NCBI GenBank assembly: GCA_022822525.1
Contig: JAJEBN010000082.1
Span: forward strand, 1 to 64,000
Direction: 5' to 3'
Length of the DNA: 64,000 nt
From: Acidimicrobiia bacterium
GTDB lineage: Bacteria > Actinomycetota > Acidimicrobiia > Acidimicrobiales > Poriferisodalaceae
In this document: positions 16,328 to 25,698 of the stretch, piece by piece
How positions within the stretch are numbered: position 1 is the first letter of the stretch
How the letters are laid out: every line of letters starts with the position of its first letter
Program-made: the position numbers and the translations under genes
The notes under the pieces: model-generated
What the model was told of the DNA's origin: nothing
Seen by the model: only the letters and a program-made list of their open reading frames with translations
Databases searched by the model: none

Positions 16328-16781
16328 CAGTCGCATCCTCGCGGGTGAAGCGTGCGATGTCGCTCGCGGCCTCGGGGAACGCGGCCGACAGCGCGGCCCG
16401 TTCGCCGAGCTCGAAGGTCGCGTCGTCGAAGGGCGGCGCCATGGTCGTGCCCACCAGTGACCACGCCCCGCAGGTCTCCGCGGCCATCCATGTGCCCGCC
16501 TCGACGGCCACCATCGGCCGCTCGCCCGCCGCCAAGTCGTCCCCGAGCCGCGGTCGCAGCACCGTGCCGCCGGGTTCGAGCAAGAGCATCTCGACCGCAG
16601 CGCCGGCGTAGTGGTGCCACAGCTCGACGCCGCCCAACCGATGCAGCGCCGAGAAGTCGTCGGGCCGCACCAGGAAGTAGATCGCCGAGGAGTGCTCGTC
16701 ACGCCAGGTCTGCGCCCACTGGCCGCCCTCGCCTGCCAGCGGCACGAGTCCCAGCAGCCCGATCACCTCGTCGGCATCCAC
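16320..16781 (-). CDS. DUF985 cupin-superfamily protein
   Basis: A 153-aa protein. GLVPLAGEGGQWAQTWRDEH, SSAIYFLVRPDDFSALHRLG, ELWHHYAGAAVEMLLLEPGG and AWSLVGTTMAPPFDDATFEL match DUF985, a small cupin family with H/E metal-type ligands (HRL, WHHY). The function is uncertain; some members are annotated as sugar epimerase-like. It is the first gene of a two-gene operon with the SDR. Confidence 0.85.
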   Translation of the reverse strand: MDADEVIGLLGLVPLAGEGGQWAQTWRDEHSSAIYFLVRPDDFSALHRLGGVELWHHYAGAAVEMLLLEPGGTVLRPRLGDDLAAGERPMVAVEAGTWMAAETCGAWSLVGTTMAPPFDDATFELGERAALSAAFPEAASDIARFTREDATDG

Positions 16782-16880
16782 CGGCCCAACGTAACCCTCT
16801 GACGCAACCCTCTGGCCGGATCGAGGGTGCGCCCGAGGAGGTGCCCCTCGGCGCTCCGACCTAGCGCGATGGATCCAGCC

Positions 16881-18308
16881 TCAGCCGACGTCGATGTCGG
16901 GCGCGATCGGATCGAGTCCGAGCAGATCTTCCAGCACCGCCACGGTCTGCAGCACGCCCACATCGTCGGTCTGGTGGCCGAGCACGCCGAGGCCGATCGG
17001 CATGCCGTCACCGGTGAAACCGCTGCACACCGTGCCCGCCGGGCGACGGGTGAGATTGGCCAGCGGGGTGAAGCGCACCCAGTTCTCGGTCTCGACGCCG
17101 TCGATAAGCCCATCACCGCCCACTACGGGGGTCTGCGATGCCATGGTCGGCAGCAGCATCGCATCGAACCCCGACATGACCTCGCCGAGCTGCATGGACA
17201 GCTCGGTGGCCTGCTGGCGAGCCGACGCGATCGCCTCCACGGTCACGTTCTCCAGGGATTCCTCAAGCGCCACGGCGAGCAAGTCGGTGACGTCGTCCCA
17301 GGCGGGCGTGCCCAGCAAGGACCGGTATGCGGGGGCGATCAACCCGCCGAGGAAGAGCGGCACGAAGGCACTCGAGACGGCACCGGCCGGATCGAACAGC
17401 GTTCCCGCCTCGACCACTTCGACGCCTTCGGCCGCCAGCATCTCGACTGCGGCAGCGCAGCTCGCCAGGATCTCCGAATCCACCGCGTCACCGTCGAACG
17501 ACGGCACCCACAGCACCCGTGCCGGCAGTGCAGGATCGTCGAGCGCAGCGCGCCACGACTCGGTCGGCGCCGGCAGGCTGCGCAGGTCTGAGGGATGCGG
17601 GCCGATGACCGCATCCAAGCAGTAGGCAACGTCTCGAATGCGGCGGGCCATCGGCCCCACGCATGACAGGTCGAGCAGCCCCGGTGGCGGCGGCCCGCTG
17701 GGCACACGTCCGTGGCTGGGCTTGAGGCCCGACATGCCGCAGATCGACGACGGGATGCGAATGGAGCCGCCGCCGTCGGAGCCCGTGCCTACCGGCACCA
17801 TGCCCGACGCCACCGCTGCGGAGGTGCCGCCCGACGAGCCGCCAGCGGAGCGGGACAGGTTCCACGGGTTCCAGGTGGCACCGAACAGCGGGTTGTAGGT
17901 GTCGCCCATGCAGCCGAACTCGGGCGTGTTGGTCTTGCCCAGGATCACCGCCCCAGCAGCACGCATGCGGGCGACCTCGGTGGAGTCGGCGGCGACAGGC
18001 GGCGAGTCGCGCAGGTGCATCGCGCCGCGCGTCGTGACGAACCCCGCAGCGTCCGCGAGATCCTTGACCCCGATCGGAATTCCCGCCAGCGGGCCGACCT
18101 CGTCGCCGGCATCGAGCCGCTCGTCGATGGCAGCGGCCTGACGGCGTGCGTCGTCGGCATCGAGCGCCACGAACGCATTGAGCTGCGGGTTCAGCACCTC
18201 GATGCGCTCCAGCGCATGCTCGGTCACGGCCGCGGCACTCAGCGTGCGGTCGCGCACCATCGCCGCCAGCGCCTCCACCGTCACTGTCCGAAAGTCGGGC
18301 ACGTCCAT
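16881..18308 (-). CDS. Amidase (amidase signature family)
   Basis: A 475-aa protein. The Ser-cisSer-Lys triad can be seen: Lys in GIPIGVKDLADAAG (about residue 81), the Ser-rich loop SRSAGGSSGGTSAAVASG, and GTGSDGGGSIRIPSSICG with the nucleophile Ser. The length is normal for the GatA/amidase family. These enzymes hydrolyse amides to carboxylates; the substrate cannot be told, and with no GatB or GatC nearby a catabolic or detoxifying role is more likely than tRNA amidation. Single-gene unit. Confidence 0.88.
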   Translation of the reverse strand: MDVPDFRTVTVEALAAMVRDRTLSAAAVTEHALERIEVLNPQLNAFVALDADDARRQAAAIDERLDAGDEVGPLAGIPIGVKDLADAAGFVTTRGAMHLRDSPPVAADSTEVARMRAAGAVILGKTNTPEFGCMGDTYNPLFGATWNPWNLSRSAGGSSGGTSAAVASGMVPVGTGSDGGGSIRIPSSICGMSGLKPSHGRVPSGPPPPGLLDLSCVGPMARRIRDVAYCLDAVIGPHPSDLRSLPAPTESWRAALDDPALPARVLWVPSFDGDAVDSEILASCAAAVEMLAAEGVEVVEAGTLFDPAGAVSSAFVPLFLGGLIAPAYRSLLGTPAWDDVTDLLAVALEESLENVTVEAIASARQQATELSMQLGEVMSGFDAMLLPTMASQTPVVGGDGLIDGVETENWVRFTPLANLTRRPAGTVCSGFTGDGMPIGLGVLGHQTDDVGVLQTVAVLEDLLGLDPIAPDIDVG

Positions 18309-18388
18309 GGCTGCCTCCCGCTGCGCTGCTCAGTTCCCCTCGCCGCGGGACACTAGCGACCAGCCTGAGCGCCTCCGGAACGCAGCGC

Positions 18389-19177
18389 TCAGCGGGACGA
18401 TGCGCCGCCGTCGATGGTGATCGAGGTTCCGCTGACGTGGCTTGCCCGGTCTGATGCGAGGAAGGCCACCACGTCGGCTACATGCTCCACGGTGCCCGGT
18501 GCCGGGTCGGCGGGGATCAGCTCCTCCCAGCGCGACTCGTCGCCGAGCTCGTCGATCGCTTGGCGGCGGAGCATGTCGCCCATCCGGTCGGTGATGATCA
18601 GGCCGGGGTTGACGGCCAGCACTCGCACGCCCTCACGCAGGCTGCGGCTGCCGAGCGCAGCGGTCATGGCGACCAGGCCGCTGTTGCCCACCCCGCCGGC
18701 GATGTAGTTCGGCTGCGGGCGCAGCGACGCCACGCCGATCACGTTGACGATCACCCCGCTGCCCCGAGCGGTCATCCGCGGCAGCACGGCCCGGCACAGG
18801 TCGATGTAGCCGAAGACCTTCAGGTCCCAGGCGTCGCGCCACGTGGCGTCGTCGACGGTCACGATGTCGCCGGCGGGAATCGCCCCGGCGTTGTTCACCC
18901 AGATGTCGACCAAGCCGGCCCCGCCACCGTCGCACCCGGTCTCGGCGAGCAGCGTTCGCCGGCCATCAGCCGTCGACAGGTCGACGGCATGCGTCGTCAC
19001 GGCCGCCTCGGGCGCCGCCTCGCGCACCTCCTCGGCAGCCCGCGCCAGCACGTCCGCCGACCGGGCGGCCAACGCAACATCGCAGCCTTCGCGGGCCAGC
19101 GCCACAGCACACCCCAGCCCGATGCCCTTCGATGCGCCCGTGATCACGGCACGCCTGCCCGTCAGCCCTAGATCCAT
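18389..19177 (-). CDS. Atypical SDR-family oxidoreductase lacking the catalytic Lys
   Basis: A 262-aa protein. GASKGIGLGCAVALAREG binds the nucleotide and VNNAGAIPAGDI follows. Where YxxxK is expected the sequence reads NYIAGGVGNSGLVAMTAALG, so the Tyr is present but the Lys is replaced. VLAVNPGLIITDRMGDML and HVSGTSITIDGGASS close the fold. A subgroup of SDRs does share this YIAGG-x-GN pattern, so it is probably not decay but a diverged active site. The start ATG 19177 is 114 bp from the divergent acyl-CoA dehydrogenase. Confidence 0.82.
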   Translation of the reverse strand: MDLGLTGRRAVITGASKGIGLGCAVALAREGCDVALAARSADVLARAAEEVREAAPEAAVTTHAVDLSTADGRRTLLAETGCDGGGAGLVDIWVNNAGAIPAGDIVTVDDATWRDAWDLKVFGYIDLCRAVLPRMTARGSGVIVNVIGVASLRPQPNYIAGGVGNSGLVAMTAALGSRSLREGVRVLAVNPGLIITDRMGDMLRRQAIDELGDESRWEELIPADPAPGTVEHVADVVAFLASDRASHVSGTSITIDGGASSR

Positions 19178-19291
19178 CGGCTCAACGTAACCCCGGGCCT
19201 TCGACGGATGCTGCGTTGGCGAGCGGCGGCAGCTGGGCCGTGCGGTGGTGGCGTTCGGGCGGCGGCTGCGCGGCGGTTCTACGCTGCGCGC

Positions 19292-20527
19292 ATGTCCAGC
19301 GTTGACGAGGTACGCGACGAAGCCCGGACGTGGCTGGAAGAGCACTGGCGCCGTGAGCGGCCGCTGATCGAGTGGCGCAACCTGCTGGCCGACACCGGCT
19401 GGGGCACGCCGTCGTGGCCCACCGAATGGCACGGGCGGGGCCTGCCGCCTTCGATGGATGCAGTAGTGGCCCGCGAATTCGACGCTGTCGGCGCGGTGGG
19501 CGTTGCGGCGGGCGTCAGCATGTATCTCGTGGCGCCGACGCTGCTCGCCCACGCCGACGACGACCAGAAGCGGCGCCACCTGCGCCCGATCCTGACCGGT
19601 GAGCACAAGTGGTGCCAGCTCTTCTCCGAGCCCACCAACGGTTCGGACCTGGCGGGATTGGTGACTCGGGCCGACCGCGACGGCGACGAGTGGATCGTCA
19701 ACGGCCAGAAAGTCTGGAACTCGGGCGCGCACAAGGCCCGCTTCGGCATCTTGATGGCGCGCACCAACTGGGAGGTGCCCAAGCACCAGGGCATCTCGTA
19801 CTTCCTCATCCCGATGGACCAGCCCGGCGTGGAGGTGCGCCCGCTGCGCCAGATGAACGGCCACGCCACCTTCAACGAAGTGTTCTTCGAAGACGCTCGG
19901 GTGCCCGGCAACGAGCTGGTCGGCAACCCCGGCGACGGCTGGCGCATCGGCCTCACCACGCTCACCCACGAACGGGCGGCGGTGGCCACACGCCGCCCTC
20001 GCTACCCCGCCGACGGCGGCCCGACAGTCGAGCGGGCAAAGCAGGAGAGCGACGAGTACTTCGCCACCTACAAGTGGTACCCCCAGCGGGCCGGCCGAGC
20101 CAATCTCGTCGTGCCCGAAGCGCAGCGCACCGGCCGGGTCAGCGACCCGGTGGTCCGACAGCAGATCGCCCGGGTGGAGACGCTTCGCCGCATCTCGTCG
20201 TGGACCACCCAGCGTGCCCGAGCCGCACGTGCCGCCGGCAAGCCGCCCGGCCCCGAGGGCTCGCTCACCAAGCTGAACATGTCGGTGACCGCCCGGGCGT
20301 GCCACACCGCACACACGATGATCGCCGGCTCGATGGGGATGCTCGTGGGCCCCGGCTCCAATGCCGAGGGCATCGTGTCGGAGATCCTGATGTCCACCCC
20401 GGCCATGTCGATCGCCGGCGGCACCGACGAGATCCAGCGCAACATCATCGGCGAGCGGGTGCTGGGCCTGCCCAAGGAACCCGACGACGCCAAGGACATC
20501 CCCTACAAAGACGCCCGCCGCAACTGA
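19292..20527 (+). CDS. Acyl-CoA dehydrogenase family protein
   Basis: A 411-aa FAD enzyme. Family blocks: WCQLFSEPTNGSDLAGLVTR (FAD and substrate contact), DEWIVNGQKVWNSGAHKARF, GISYFLIPMDQPGVEVRPLR, FNEVFFEDARVP, and a C-terminal MSIAGGTDEIQRNIIGERVL. The usual catalytic Glu region is diverged from short-chain enzymes, as in the many actinobacterial paralogues acting on bulky acyl-CoAs. A VOC gene follows 23 bp downstream, so the two probably form an operon. Confidence 0.88.
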   Translation: MSSVDEVRDEARTWLEEHWRRERPLIEWRNLLADTGWGTPSWPTEWHGRGLPPSMDAVVAREFDAVGAVGVAAGVSMYLVAPTLLAHADDDQKRRHLRPILTGEHKWCQLFSEPTNGSDLAGLVTRADRDGDEWIVNGQKVWNSGAHKARFGILMARTNWEVPKHQGISYFLIPMDQPGVEVRPLRQMNGHATFNEVFFEDARVPGNELVGNPGDGWRIGLTTLTHERAAVATRRPRYPADGGPTVERAKQESDEYFATYKWYPQRAGRANLVVPEAQRTGRVSDPVVRQQIARVETLRRISSWTTQRARAARAAGKPPGPEGSLTKLNMSVTARACHTAHTMIAGSMGMLVGPGSNAEGIVSEILMSTPAMSIAGGTDEIQRNIIGERVLGLPKEPDDAKDIPYKDARRN

Positions 20528-20550
20528 GGCCCCTCGATACGATCGGTCAC

Positions 20551-21033
20551 ATGGCCACGCTCGGCATTCGGCATGCGGTGCTGTGGGTGAACGACCCCGA
20601 GGCATCGGCTCGCTTCTACAACGAGGCGCTGGGGCTCGAGGTCGTGAACCGCTACGGCACTGCGGTGTTCATGGCGTCGCCCGACTCCAACACCGACCAC
20701 GACCTCGGGCTGTTCGACGCAGCCGGCGAGGGCGCGCCGCCGCGTCACGTGGGCCTGTACCACCTGGCCTGGGAAGTCGCCACGCTCGCCGAGCTGGCCG
20801 AGGCCAAGATCCGGCTGGCCGAGATGGACGCGCTGGTGGGCGAGAACAACCACGGCGTCAGCCGCAGCCTGTACTGCCACGATCCCGACGGCATCGAGTT
20901 CGAGATCATGTGGGAGGTGCCGCCCGAGCTCTACGAAGAGGGCGCCCCGAGCAACATCCCGCTCGACCTCGACGCCGACATCGCCCGCTGGGGCGCAGAC
21001 TGCCTCAGCCGCGGCGCCCGCCCCGCCGCCTGA
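20551..21033 (+). CDS. VOC-family (glyoxalase/extradiol dioxygenase fold) protein
   Basis: A 160-aa protein. IRHAVLWVNDPEASARFYNE opens with the first metal-ligand His, followed by LGLEVVNRYGTAVFMASPDS, HVGLYHLAWEV (second His) and SLYCHDPDGIEFEIMWEVP (terminal Glu). This is the bleomycin-resistance/glyoxalase/dioxygenase fold with a plausible H-H-E metal site. It follows the acyl-CoA dehydrogenase closely, suggesting a shared degradation pathway. Substrate unknown. Confidence 0.85.
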   Translation: MATLGIRHAVLWVNDPEASARFYNEALGLEVVNRYGTAVFMASPDSNTDHDLGLFDAAGEGAPPRHVGLYHLAWEVATLAELAEAKIRLAEMDALVGENNHGVSRSLYCHDPDGIEFEIMWEVPPELYEEGAPSNIPLDLDADIARWGADCLSRGARPAA

Positions 21034-21130
21034 ACTCGCAGCCAACGCGCCAGGCCCGCCGACGGAACGGCGGCCGCCAACGCGCCATCCAGACATCGGG
21101 CCCGACGCACGCCCGGCCCGGCGCCTGCAG

Positions 21131-22306
21131 CTACACGTCGATCTTGTAGAGCTCGGCGGCGTTGTCCTGCAGGATCCGCTTCTGCACTGCGGGCTCCAGG
21201 TTGCCGATCGCGTCACGCACCCGCTCGACGCTCTTCGGGTACAGGCACGTCGGGTGCGGGATGTCGGTCTCGAACATGATCTGGGTGGCGCCGATGTGGT
21301 CGATGGCCGGCGCCAGCGTCTGGGACTCGAACCAGAAGCAGCCGTAGAACTGCCGCCGGAAGTACTCCGAGGGCTTCATCGACAGGTGCGCGAGGTGCTC
21401 GGGGGCGGTCTCGCCGCACTGGTAGTCGAGCGCGTCGAGCAGGAACGGGATCCAGCCGATGCCGCTCTCCACCGACACGAAGTTGAGGTTGGGGTAGCGC
21501 TCGGGCACGTCGCTCACCAGCAGGTTCACCATCCAGCGCAGCTGGCCCAGGAAGATCGCCGCCCCGCCGAGGGAGATCTTCACATCGCCCGACCAGGTGT
21601 CGTAGGGCACCTTGCCCGACCAGTCGATGTCGCCCTCCGATGCGCCGATGTGGAAGTTGACCGGCATCTCCAGCGCTTCGCAGATCTCCCAGAACGGCCG
21701 CCAGTCGGGCTGGGCGAAGTTGGGCATGCCCGAATCGTGCGGGTTGGAGCACATCACGATGCCCTTGGCGCCGTTGCGGTGCGCCCGGTCGACCTCGAGC
21801 ACGCTGGCGTCGATGTCCCACCACGGCACCAGCGCCATCGGCAGGATGCGGCCGCCCGAGCGGGCCTGCAGGTCGGCCATCCAGTCGTTGTAGATCTCCA
21901 CGCAGGCGATGCGCAGCGCCCGGTCCTCCACCTTGAGGAAGTTCTGGTTCCCGAAGCCGCCCACGTTGGGGTACACGATGCCGTGGCTCACGCCCATGAC
22001 GTCCATCAGCTCGAGGCGGGCGTCGCAGTCGTAGGACGCCGCGTGCACCATCTCGATGTCGTGCTTGAGGAACTTCAGCCCGAGCATCTTCTCGCCGTCG
22101 GGCAGGATCGCCGATACCGCCGAGTCGCCCGCAATCGGGATGTCGCCGTTCACCACCCACTTGCGCTTGCCGTCGTGCTCACGAATCTGGGGCACCAGGT
22201 CGCGGTACTTCGCCGGGGCGAGGCTGGTCCACAGGTCGTGCGGCTCGGTCCAGTGCGTGTCCGAATCGACGATCTTGATCCCGGGAAAGAACTCGGTAAT
22301 CGGCAT
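21131..22306 (-). CDS. Amidohydrolase_2 family (ACMSD-like) metal-dependent hydrolase
   Basis: A 391-aa TIM-barrel hydrolase. IKIVDSDTHWTEPHDLW starts the barrel with a D-x-H motif, followed by ELMDVMGVSHGIVYPNVGGF, GRILPMALVPWWDIDASVLE, and MPVNFHIGASEGD with a metal-ligand His. FVSVESGIGWIPFLLDAL and QIMFETDIPHPTCLYP (final catalytic Asp) complete the pattern. This family is widespread in marine actinobacteria and includes decarboxylases and ring hydrolases; the substrate is unknown. ATG 22306 is chosen; the 189-bp gap upstream is shared with the divergent EthD operon. Confidence 0.88.
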   Translation of the reverse strand: MPITEFFPGIKIVDSDTHWTEPHDLWTSLAPAKYRDLVPQIREHDGKRKWVVNGDIPIAGDSAVSAILPDGEKMLGLKFLKHDIEMVHAASYDCDARLELMDVMGVSHGIVYPNVGGFGNQNFLKVEDRALRIACVEIYNDWMADLQARSGGRILPMALVPWWDIDASVLEVDRAHRNGAKGIVMCSNPHDSGMPNFAQPDWRPFWEICEALEMPVNFHIGASEGDIDWSGKVPYDTWSGDVKISLGGAAIFLGQLRWMVNLLVSDVPERYPNLNFVSVESGIGWIPFLLDALDYQCGETAPEHLAHLSMKPSEYFRRQFYGCFWFESQTLAPAIDHIGATQIMFETDIPHPTCLYPKSVERVRDAIGNLEPAVQKRILQDNAAELYKIDV

Positions 22307-22495
22307 GGTCTGCGCCCCCTCTCGGTGCCCGGCGGCACCGGATTCGAAACTACCAGTCACCCCCGCCGCAGTTCCGGGCTGGCCGTCTGCAACGCAAAGG
22401 CCGGCGCCCGCTGCGCGCTGGCCCGGTGAGCGCGTAACGGGCCACAACTAAGGTCGCAACCAAGCTTGATCGCTCGACAGCGGAGGAGGCGGACC

Positions 22496-23269
22496 ATGCT
22501 GCGACTCACATTCTTGCTGCGGCGCAAGAAGGGCATGACCCGGGCCGAGATGCAGGACTACTGGCTGAACGTGCACGGCCCGCTGGTGGTATCGCATTCG
22601 GCCACGGCCAAGTTCCTGCGCTACGTGCAAGTGCACACCACCAGCGACGACCACAGCCGCCTGCCGGGCCGGCGCGGCGAGATGGAAGAGCCCTACGACG
22701 GGGTGGCCGAGGTCTGGTGGGAATCCAAGGAAGCGATGCTCGCCGCGATGCAGACCGACGCCGGCCGCGAGTTCGACCGGGTGCTGGTGGAGGACGAGCT
22801 CAACTTCGCTGACGTCGAGAACTCCTCCGCGTACTACTGCTACGAGAACCCGCAGGTGAACCCGACGCCCGAGAACATCGTGGCCACCGAGCGGTCCAGC
22901 CTGGTCAAGCTGTACTTCCCGCTGCGCCACCTGCCGTCGCTCGGCATCGACGAGGCGCAGTGGTACTGGCGCACCCATCACGGGCCGATCATCCGGCGGC
23001 AGGCCCAGTCGTCGGGCATCCTGCGCTACCAGCAGGTGCACGCCGACGAGCACTCATTCACCTCGGCTGTCAACCGCTCGCGAGGATCGAAGGTGGAGCC
23101 CTACACAGGTCACGCCGAGGTCTGGATGGACCGCAGCGCCATGGGCAACGCGATCCCCGAGAACCGGGCAGCATCGCGCCGCGCCTACGAGGACGAAGCC
23201 AACTTCATCGACTTCAGCCGCTCGACGATGTTCCTGGCCAAAGAACACGTGATGGTCGACCACCGGTGA
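22496..23269 (+). CDS. Tandem EthD-domain protein
   Basis: A 257-aa protein made of two EthD-type ferredoxin-like domains. The first has LTFLLRRKKGMTRAEMQDYW and NVHGPLVV; the second has VKLYFPLRHLPSLGIDEAQW and RTHHGPIIRR. Each ends in a VAEVWW or HAEVWM strand. EthD is required for ether degradation in other actinobacteria by an unclear mechanism; tandem versions are uncharacterised. A GGAGGAGG ribosome site precedes ATG 22496. The stop overlaps the next start (GTGA), heading a five-gene catabolic cluster. Confidence 0.82.
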   Translation: MLRLTFLLRRKKGMTRAEMQDYWLNVHGPLVVSHSATAKFLRYVQVHTTSDDHSRLPGRRGEMEEPYDGVAEVWWESKEAMLAAMQTDAGREFDRVLVEDELNFADVENSSAYYCYENPQVNPTPENIVATERSSLVKLYFPLRHLPSLGIDEAQWYWRTHHGPIIRRQAQSSGILRYQQVHADEHSFTSAVNRSRGSKVEPYTGHAEVWMDRSAMGNAIPENRAASRRAYEDEANFIDFSRSTMFLAKEHVMVDHR

Positions 23270-24345
23270 GCTCGCCGCCGGCCGACGGCGTGAACGAGGC
23301 CGCGGCGGCCGACTGGGCCGCCCTGGCCGCATCCGACGCGGAGGCATGGCCGCCAGCGCTGGACGACGACGGTCCGCGCATCATGCCGCTGAGCTGGGAC
23401 CGGGGACCGCAGCGCCTGTGGGGCACCTACGAACGGGCCGAGCGCGACCACTACAGCCTGGCCGGCGAGGTCGACTGGGCGGCACTCGCGCCCGACGATC
23501 TCTCACCCGATGAGCGCCTGGGCCTCGCGTACTGGTTCGCCATGCACGGCAGCTTCGAAGCCGCCGGTGTGCTCACGTTCGCCCGGGCGCTGATCGCTGC
23601 CTTCGAGGCGCGCGAGCACGACGCCGTCCGGCGGATGCTGGTGACGGTGACACGCGACGAGAACCACCACGACGAGATGGCCATGCGGGTGTGCCGAGCC
23701 ATGCACCCCACCTTCGGCGACGCGATGACACCGGCGAACGAGCTCGAGCGTGCGGCCATGCGCAACATCGCATGGGTCCAGTCGCAGATCAATCGCTACT
23801 GGCGGGGCTACCAGCAGGCCCATGAGCGCTACCGCTTCGGCACCATCGTGTCGGCGTTCGCCGCCGGGGAGGCCGCGGGCACGTTCATGTTCGGCCAGCT
23901 CGCGCAGGACTCGTCCCATCCGATCCTGCGCTCGCTGATGCGGCTCGTGGCCCGCGACGAGTCGCGCCACTTCAGCCTCGCCACCCACCTCATGCGCCGC
24001 TACCTGCCCAATATCGACCCCGACGAACAGGCGGCGGTGCTGCGCAACCTGGTGGGCTCGCACGCCTACTTCTCGGTCTTCATGGACGAACCGAACGAGC
24101 AGTTCTGGGGCCACCTGCCGAGCGGCTGGGTGGAGTGGCATCACCGCCTCGAAGACCTGGCTCGCCAGGCGGGGCTGGCGGTGCCCCATGCAGACCAGCG
24201 CACCGATCTGTGGCGAGGCGCGTTCCTGCGGGTGAAGTCGATCGTGGACGAGGTCGGCCTCGACTTCCCGGCAATCCCGGCGCTGGGGATCGACGGCGAC
24301 GAGATCGCCGTGTCGCCCGACGACGTCGTGGTCGCGGCGCTGTAG
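23266..24345 (+). CDS. Ferritin-like diiron protein
   Basis: A 359-aa helical protein. Two carboxylate-histidine pairs suit a diiron centre: FEAAGVLTF with TRDENHHDEMAMR, and FAAGEAAGTFMFG with ARDESRHFSLATH, each Glu helix followed by a D-E-x-x-H helix. This is the four-helix ferritin-like layout of oxygenases and oxidases, possibly AurF-like. It is translationally coupled to the EthD gene through GTGA, so the two likely act together, for example in oxidative activation of a substrate. GTG 23266 is the start. No hydroxylase family is assigned with certainty. Confidence 0.7.
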   Translation: MSSPPADGVNEAAAADWAALAASDAEAWPPALDDDGPRIMPLSWDRGPQRLWGTYERAERDHYSLAGEVDWAALAPDDLSPDERLGLAYWFAMHGSFEAAGVLTFARALIAAFEAREHDAVRRMLVTVTRDENHHDEMAMRVCRAMHPTFGDAMTPANELERAAMRNIAWVQSQINRYWRGYQQAHERYRFGTIVSAFAAGEAAGTFMFGQLAQDSSHPILRSLMRLVARDESRHFSLATHLMRRYLPNIDPDEQAAVLRNLVGSHAYFSVFMDEPNEQFWGHLPSGWVEWHHRLEDLARQAGLAVPHADQRTDLWRGAFLRVKSIVDEVGLDFPAIPALGIDGDEIAVSPDDVVVAAL

Positions 24346-24433
24346 CGGGCGTCAGCCGTGCACGCACCCGGCGCCGCAGGCGAAGCTGAGGGGCCACACG
24401 CCGGCCGAATCGACAACTGACCGGGAGGGGAAC

Positions 24434-24898
24434 ATGGCAGAACCGCTGCTGATGCGCTACTTCGACGAGATCGAGGTGGGCGACACGCAGATCACCCGAG
24501 CGCGGACCATCACCGAGACCGACGTCGTCAACTGGTGCATGTTCACCGGCGACTGGTTCCTGCTGCACTCCGACGTCGTCACCTCGGCGGAGTCGATGTT
24601 CGGCCAGCGCATCGCTCCCGGACTGATGGTGCAGGCCATCGCCGGCGGTCTGCTGCTGCCGGCCGACACCCGCAGCGTGATCGCCAACTACGGCATGGAC
24701 CGGTTGCGCTTCCCGGTGCCGACGTTCATCGGCGACACCATCCATGTCGAGCTCGAGATCATCGAGAAGGAACAACGCGAGGTGGGCGGGCTGGCCCACA
24801 TCGAGTGGCGGGTGCTGAACCAGAACGGCACGCTCGTGCTCACCTGCGTCAACCTGGCCCTGTTCGCGATGACCCGACCCGAGGACGATCCACGATGA
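24434..24898 (+). CDS. MaoC-like (hot-dog fold) dehydratase
   Basis: A 154-aa single hot-dog protein. YFDEIEVGDTQITRARTITE and DVVNWCMFTGDWFLLHSD (the D-x(4)-H hydratase motif region), then GQRIAPGLMVQAIAGGLL and MDRLRFPVPTFIGDTIHVEL, are the MaoC blocks. It would hydrate an enoyl-CoA or similar. A strong GGGAGGGG ribosome site lies before ATG 24434, and the stop overlaps the next start (ATGA). Confidence 0.87.
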   Translation: MAEPLLMRYFDEIEVGDTQITRARTITETDVVNWCMFTGDWFLLHSDVVTSAESMFGQRIAPGLMVQAIAGGLLLPADTRSVIANYGMDRLRFPVPTFIGDTIHVELEIIEKEQREVGGLAHIEWRVLNQNGTLVLTCVNLALFAMTRPEDDPR

Positions 24899-25698
24899 GC
24901 CCCGACCGCCAAGCCGACACATCCGCCTTCGAGACGCTGGCCGTCAACGACGAGAGCGGCGTCCGCACGATCACCCTGAACCGGCCTCGGGCCATGAACG
25001 CCGCCAACCAGGCGATGCTGGCCGAGCTGTCGACGGCGTTCGAGGCCGCAGAGGCCGACGAGGGCGTGCGCTGCCTGCTGCTGACCGGAGCGGGCCGGGC
25101 GTTCTGCTCGGGCCGGGATCTGTCCGAAGCCGAGCCCGGCGAAGATGCCTACGCCATCATCTCGGGGACGATCACCCCGGTCCTCGAGCAGCTCTGGGAG
25201 TTCCCCAAGCCGAGCGTGGCGGCGGTGAACGGCGCGGCGATGGGGGTGGGCCTCGGGCTCGCGCTGAACTGCGACGTCGTGATCGCGGCCGACAATGCCC
25301 GCTTCAGCTCGCCGTTCGCGAACCTGGGCGTGGCGCTCGACTCGGGCGGCCACTACCACCTGCCCCGGCTGGTCGGCATGGGGCGGGCGATGGAGATGAT
25401 CTACACCGCCGACATCATCCGGGGCCCGCAGGCGGCCGAGTGGGGGCTCGTGAACCGCTCGGTGGCCGGCAGCCGGCTGCTGGCGGTGGCCTCGGCGCTC
25501 GCCCGGCGCATCGCGGCGGGGCCCACGCTGGCGTTCCGCCGCCAGAAAGCCCTGCTGCGCCAGGCCCTCGGCATGACCTGGGCCGACGTGAACGAGGCCG
25601 AGGCGCGGCTGCAGGCCGAGCTGGTGACCACCGACGACTACCGCGAGGGCTTGGCTGCGTTCGCTGAGAAGCGGCCGCCCCGCTTCAGCGGCCGATGA
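24895..25698 (+). CDS. Enoyl-CoA hydratase/isomerase family (crotonase) protein
   Basis: A 267-aa crotonase. ITLNRPRAMNAANQAMLAEL, AFCSGRDLSE (oxyanion hole 1) and VNGAAMGVGLGLALNCDVVI (oxyanion hole 2) are clear. In place of the first catalytic Glu of hydratases the segment reads FANLGVALDSGGHYHLPRLV, so an isomerase or hydrolase role is as likely as hydration. ATG 24895 overlaps the MaoC stop and its own stop overlaps the ligase start, so translation is coupled on both sides. Confidence 0.87.
   Translation: MSPDRQADTSAFETLAVNDESGVRTITLNRPRAMNAANQAMLAELSTAFEAAEADEGVRCLLLTGAGRAFCSGRDLSEAEPGEDAYAIISGTITPVLEQLWEFPKPSVAAVNGAAMGVGLGLALNCDVVIAADNARFSSPFANLGVALDSGGHYHLPRLVGMGRAMEMIYTADIIRGPQAAEWGLVNRSVAGSRLLAVASALARRIAAGPTLAFRRQKALLRQALGMTWADVNEAEARLQAELVTTDDYREGLAAFAEKRPPRFSGR

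Noticed and set aside
18389-20605. A 738-codon frame covering the SDR and the antisense of the acyl-CoA dehydrogenase
   Set aside because: Only the last 262 codons are SDR-like; the first part is antisense to a clear acyl-CoA dehydrogenase.
22321-22400. A tRNA-like GATTCGAAAC stretch in the amidohydrolase/EthD gap
   Set aside because: No acceptor stem or anticodon arm pairs around it.
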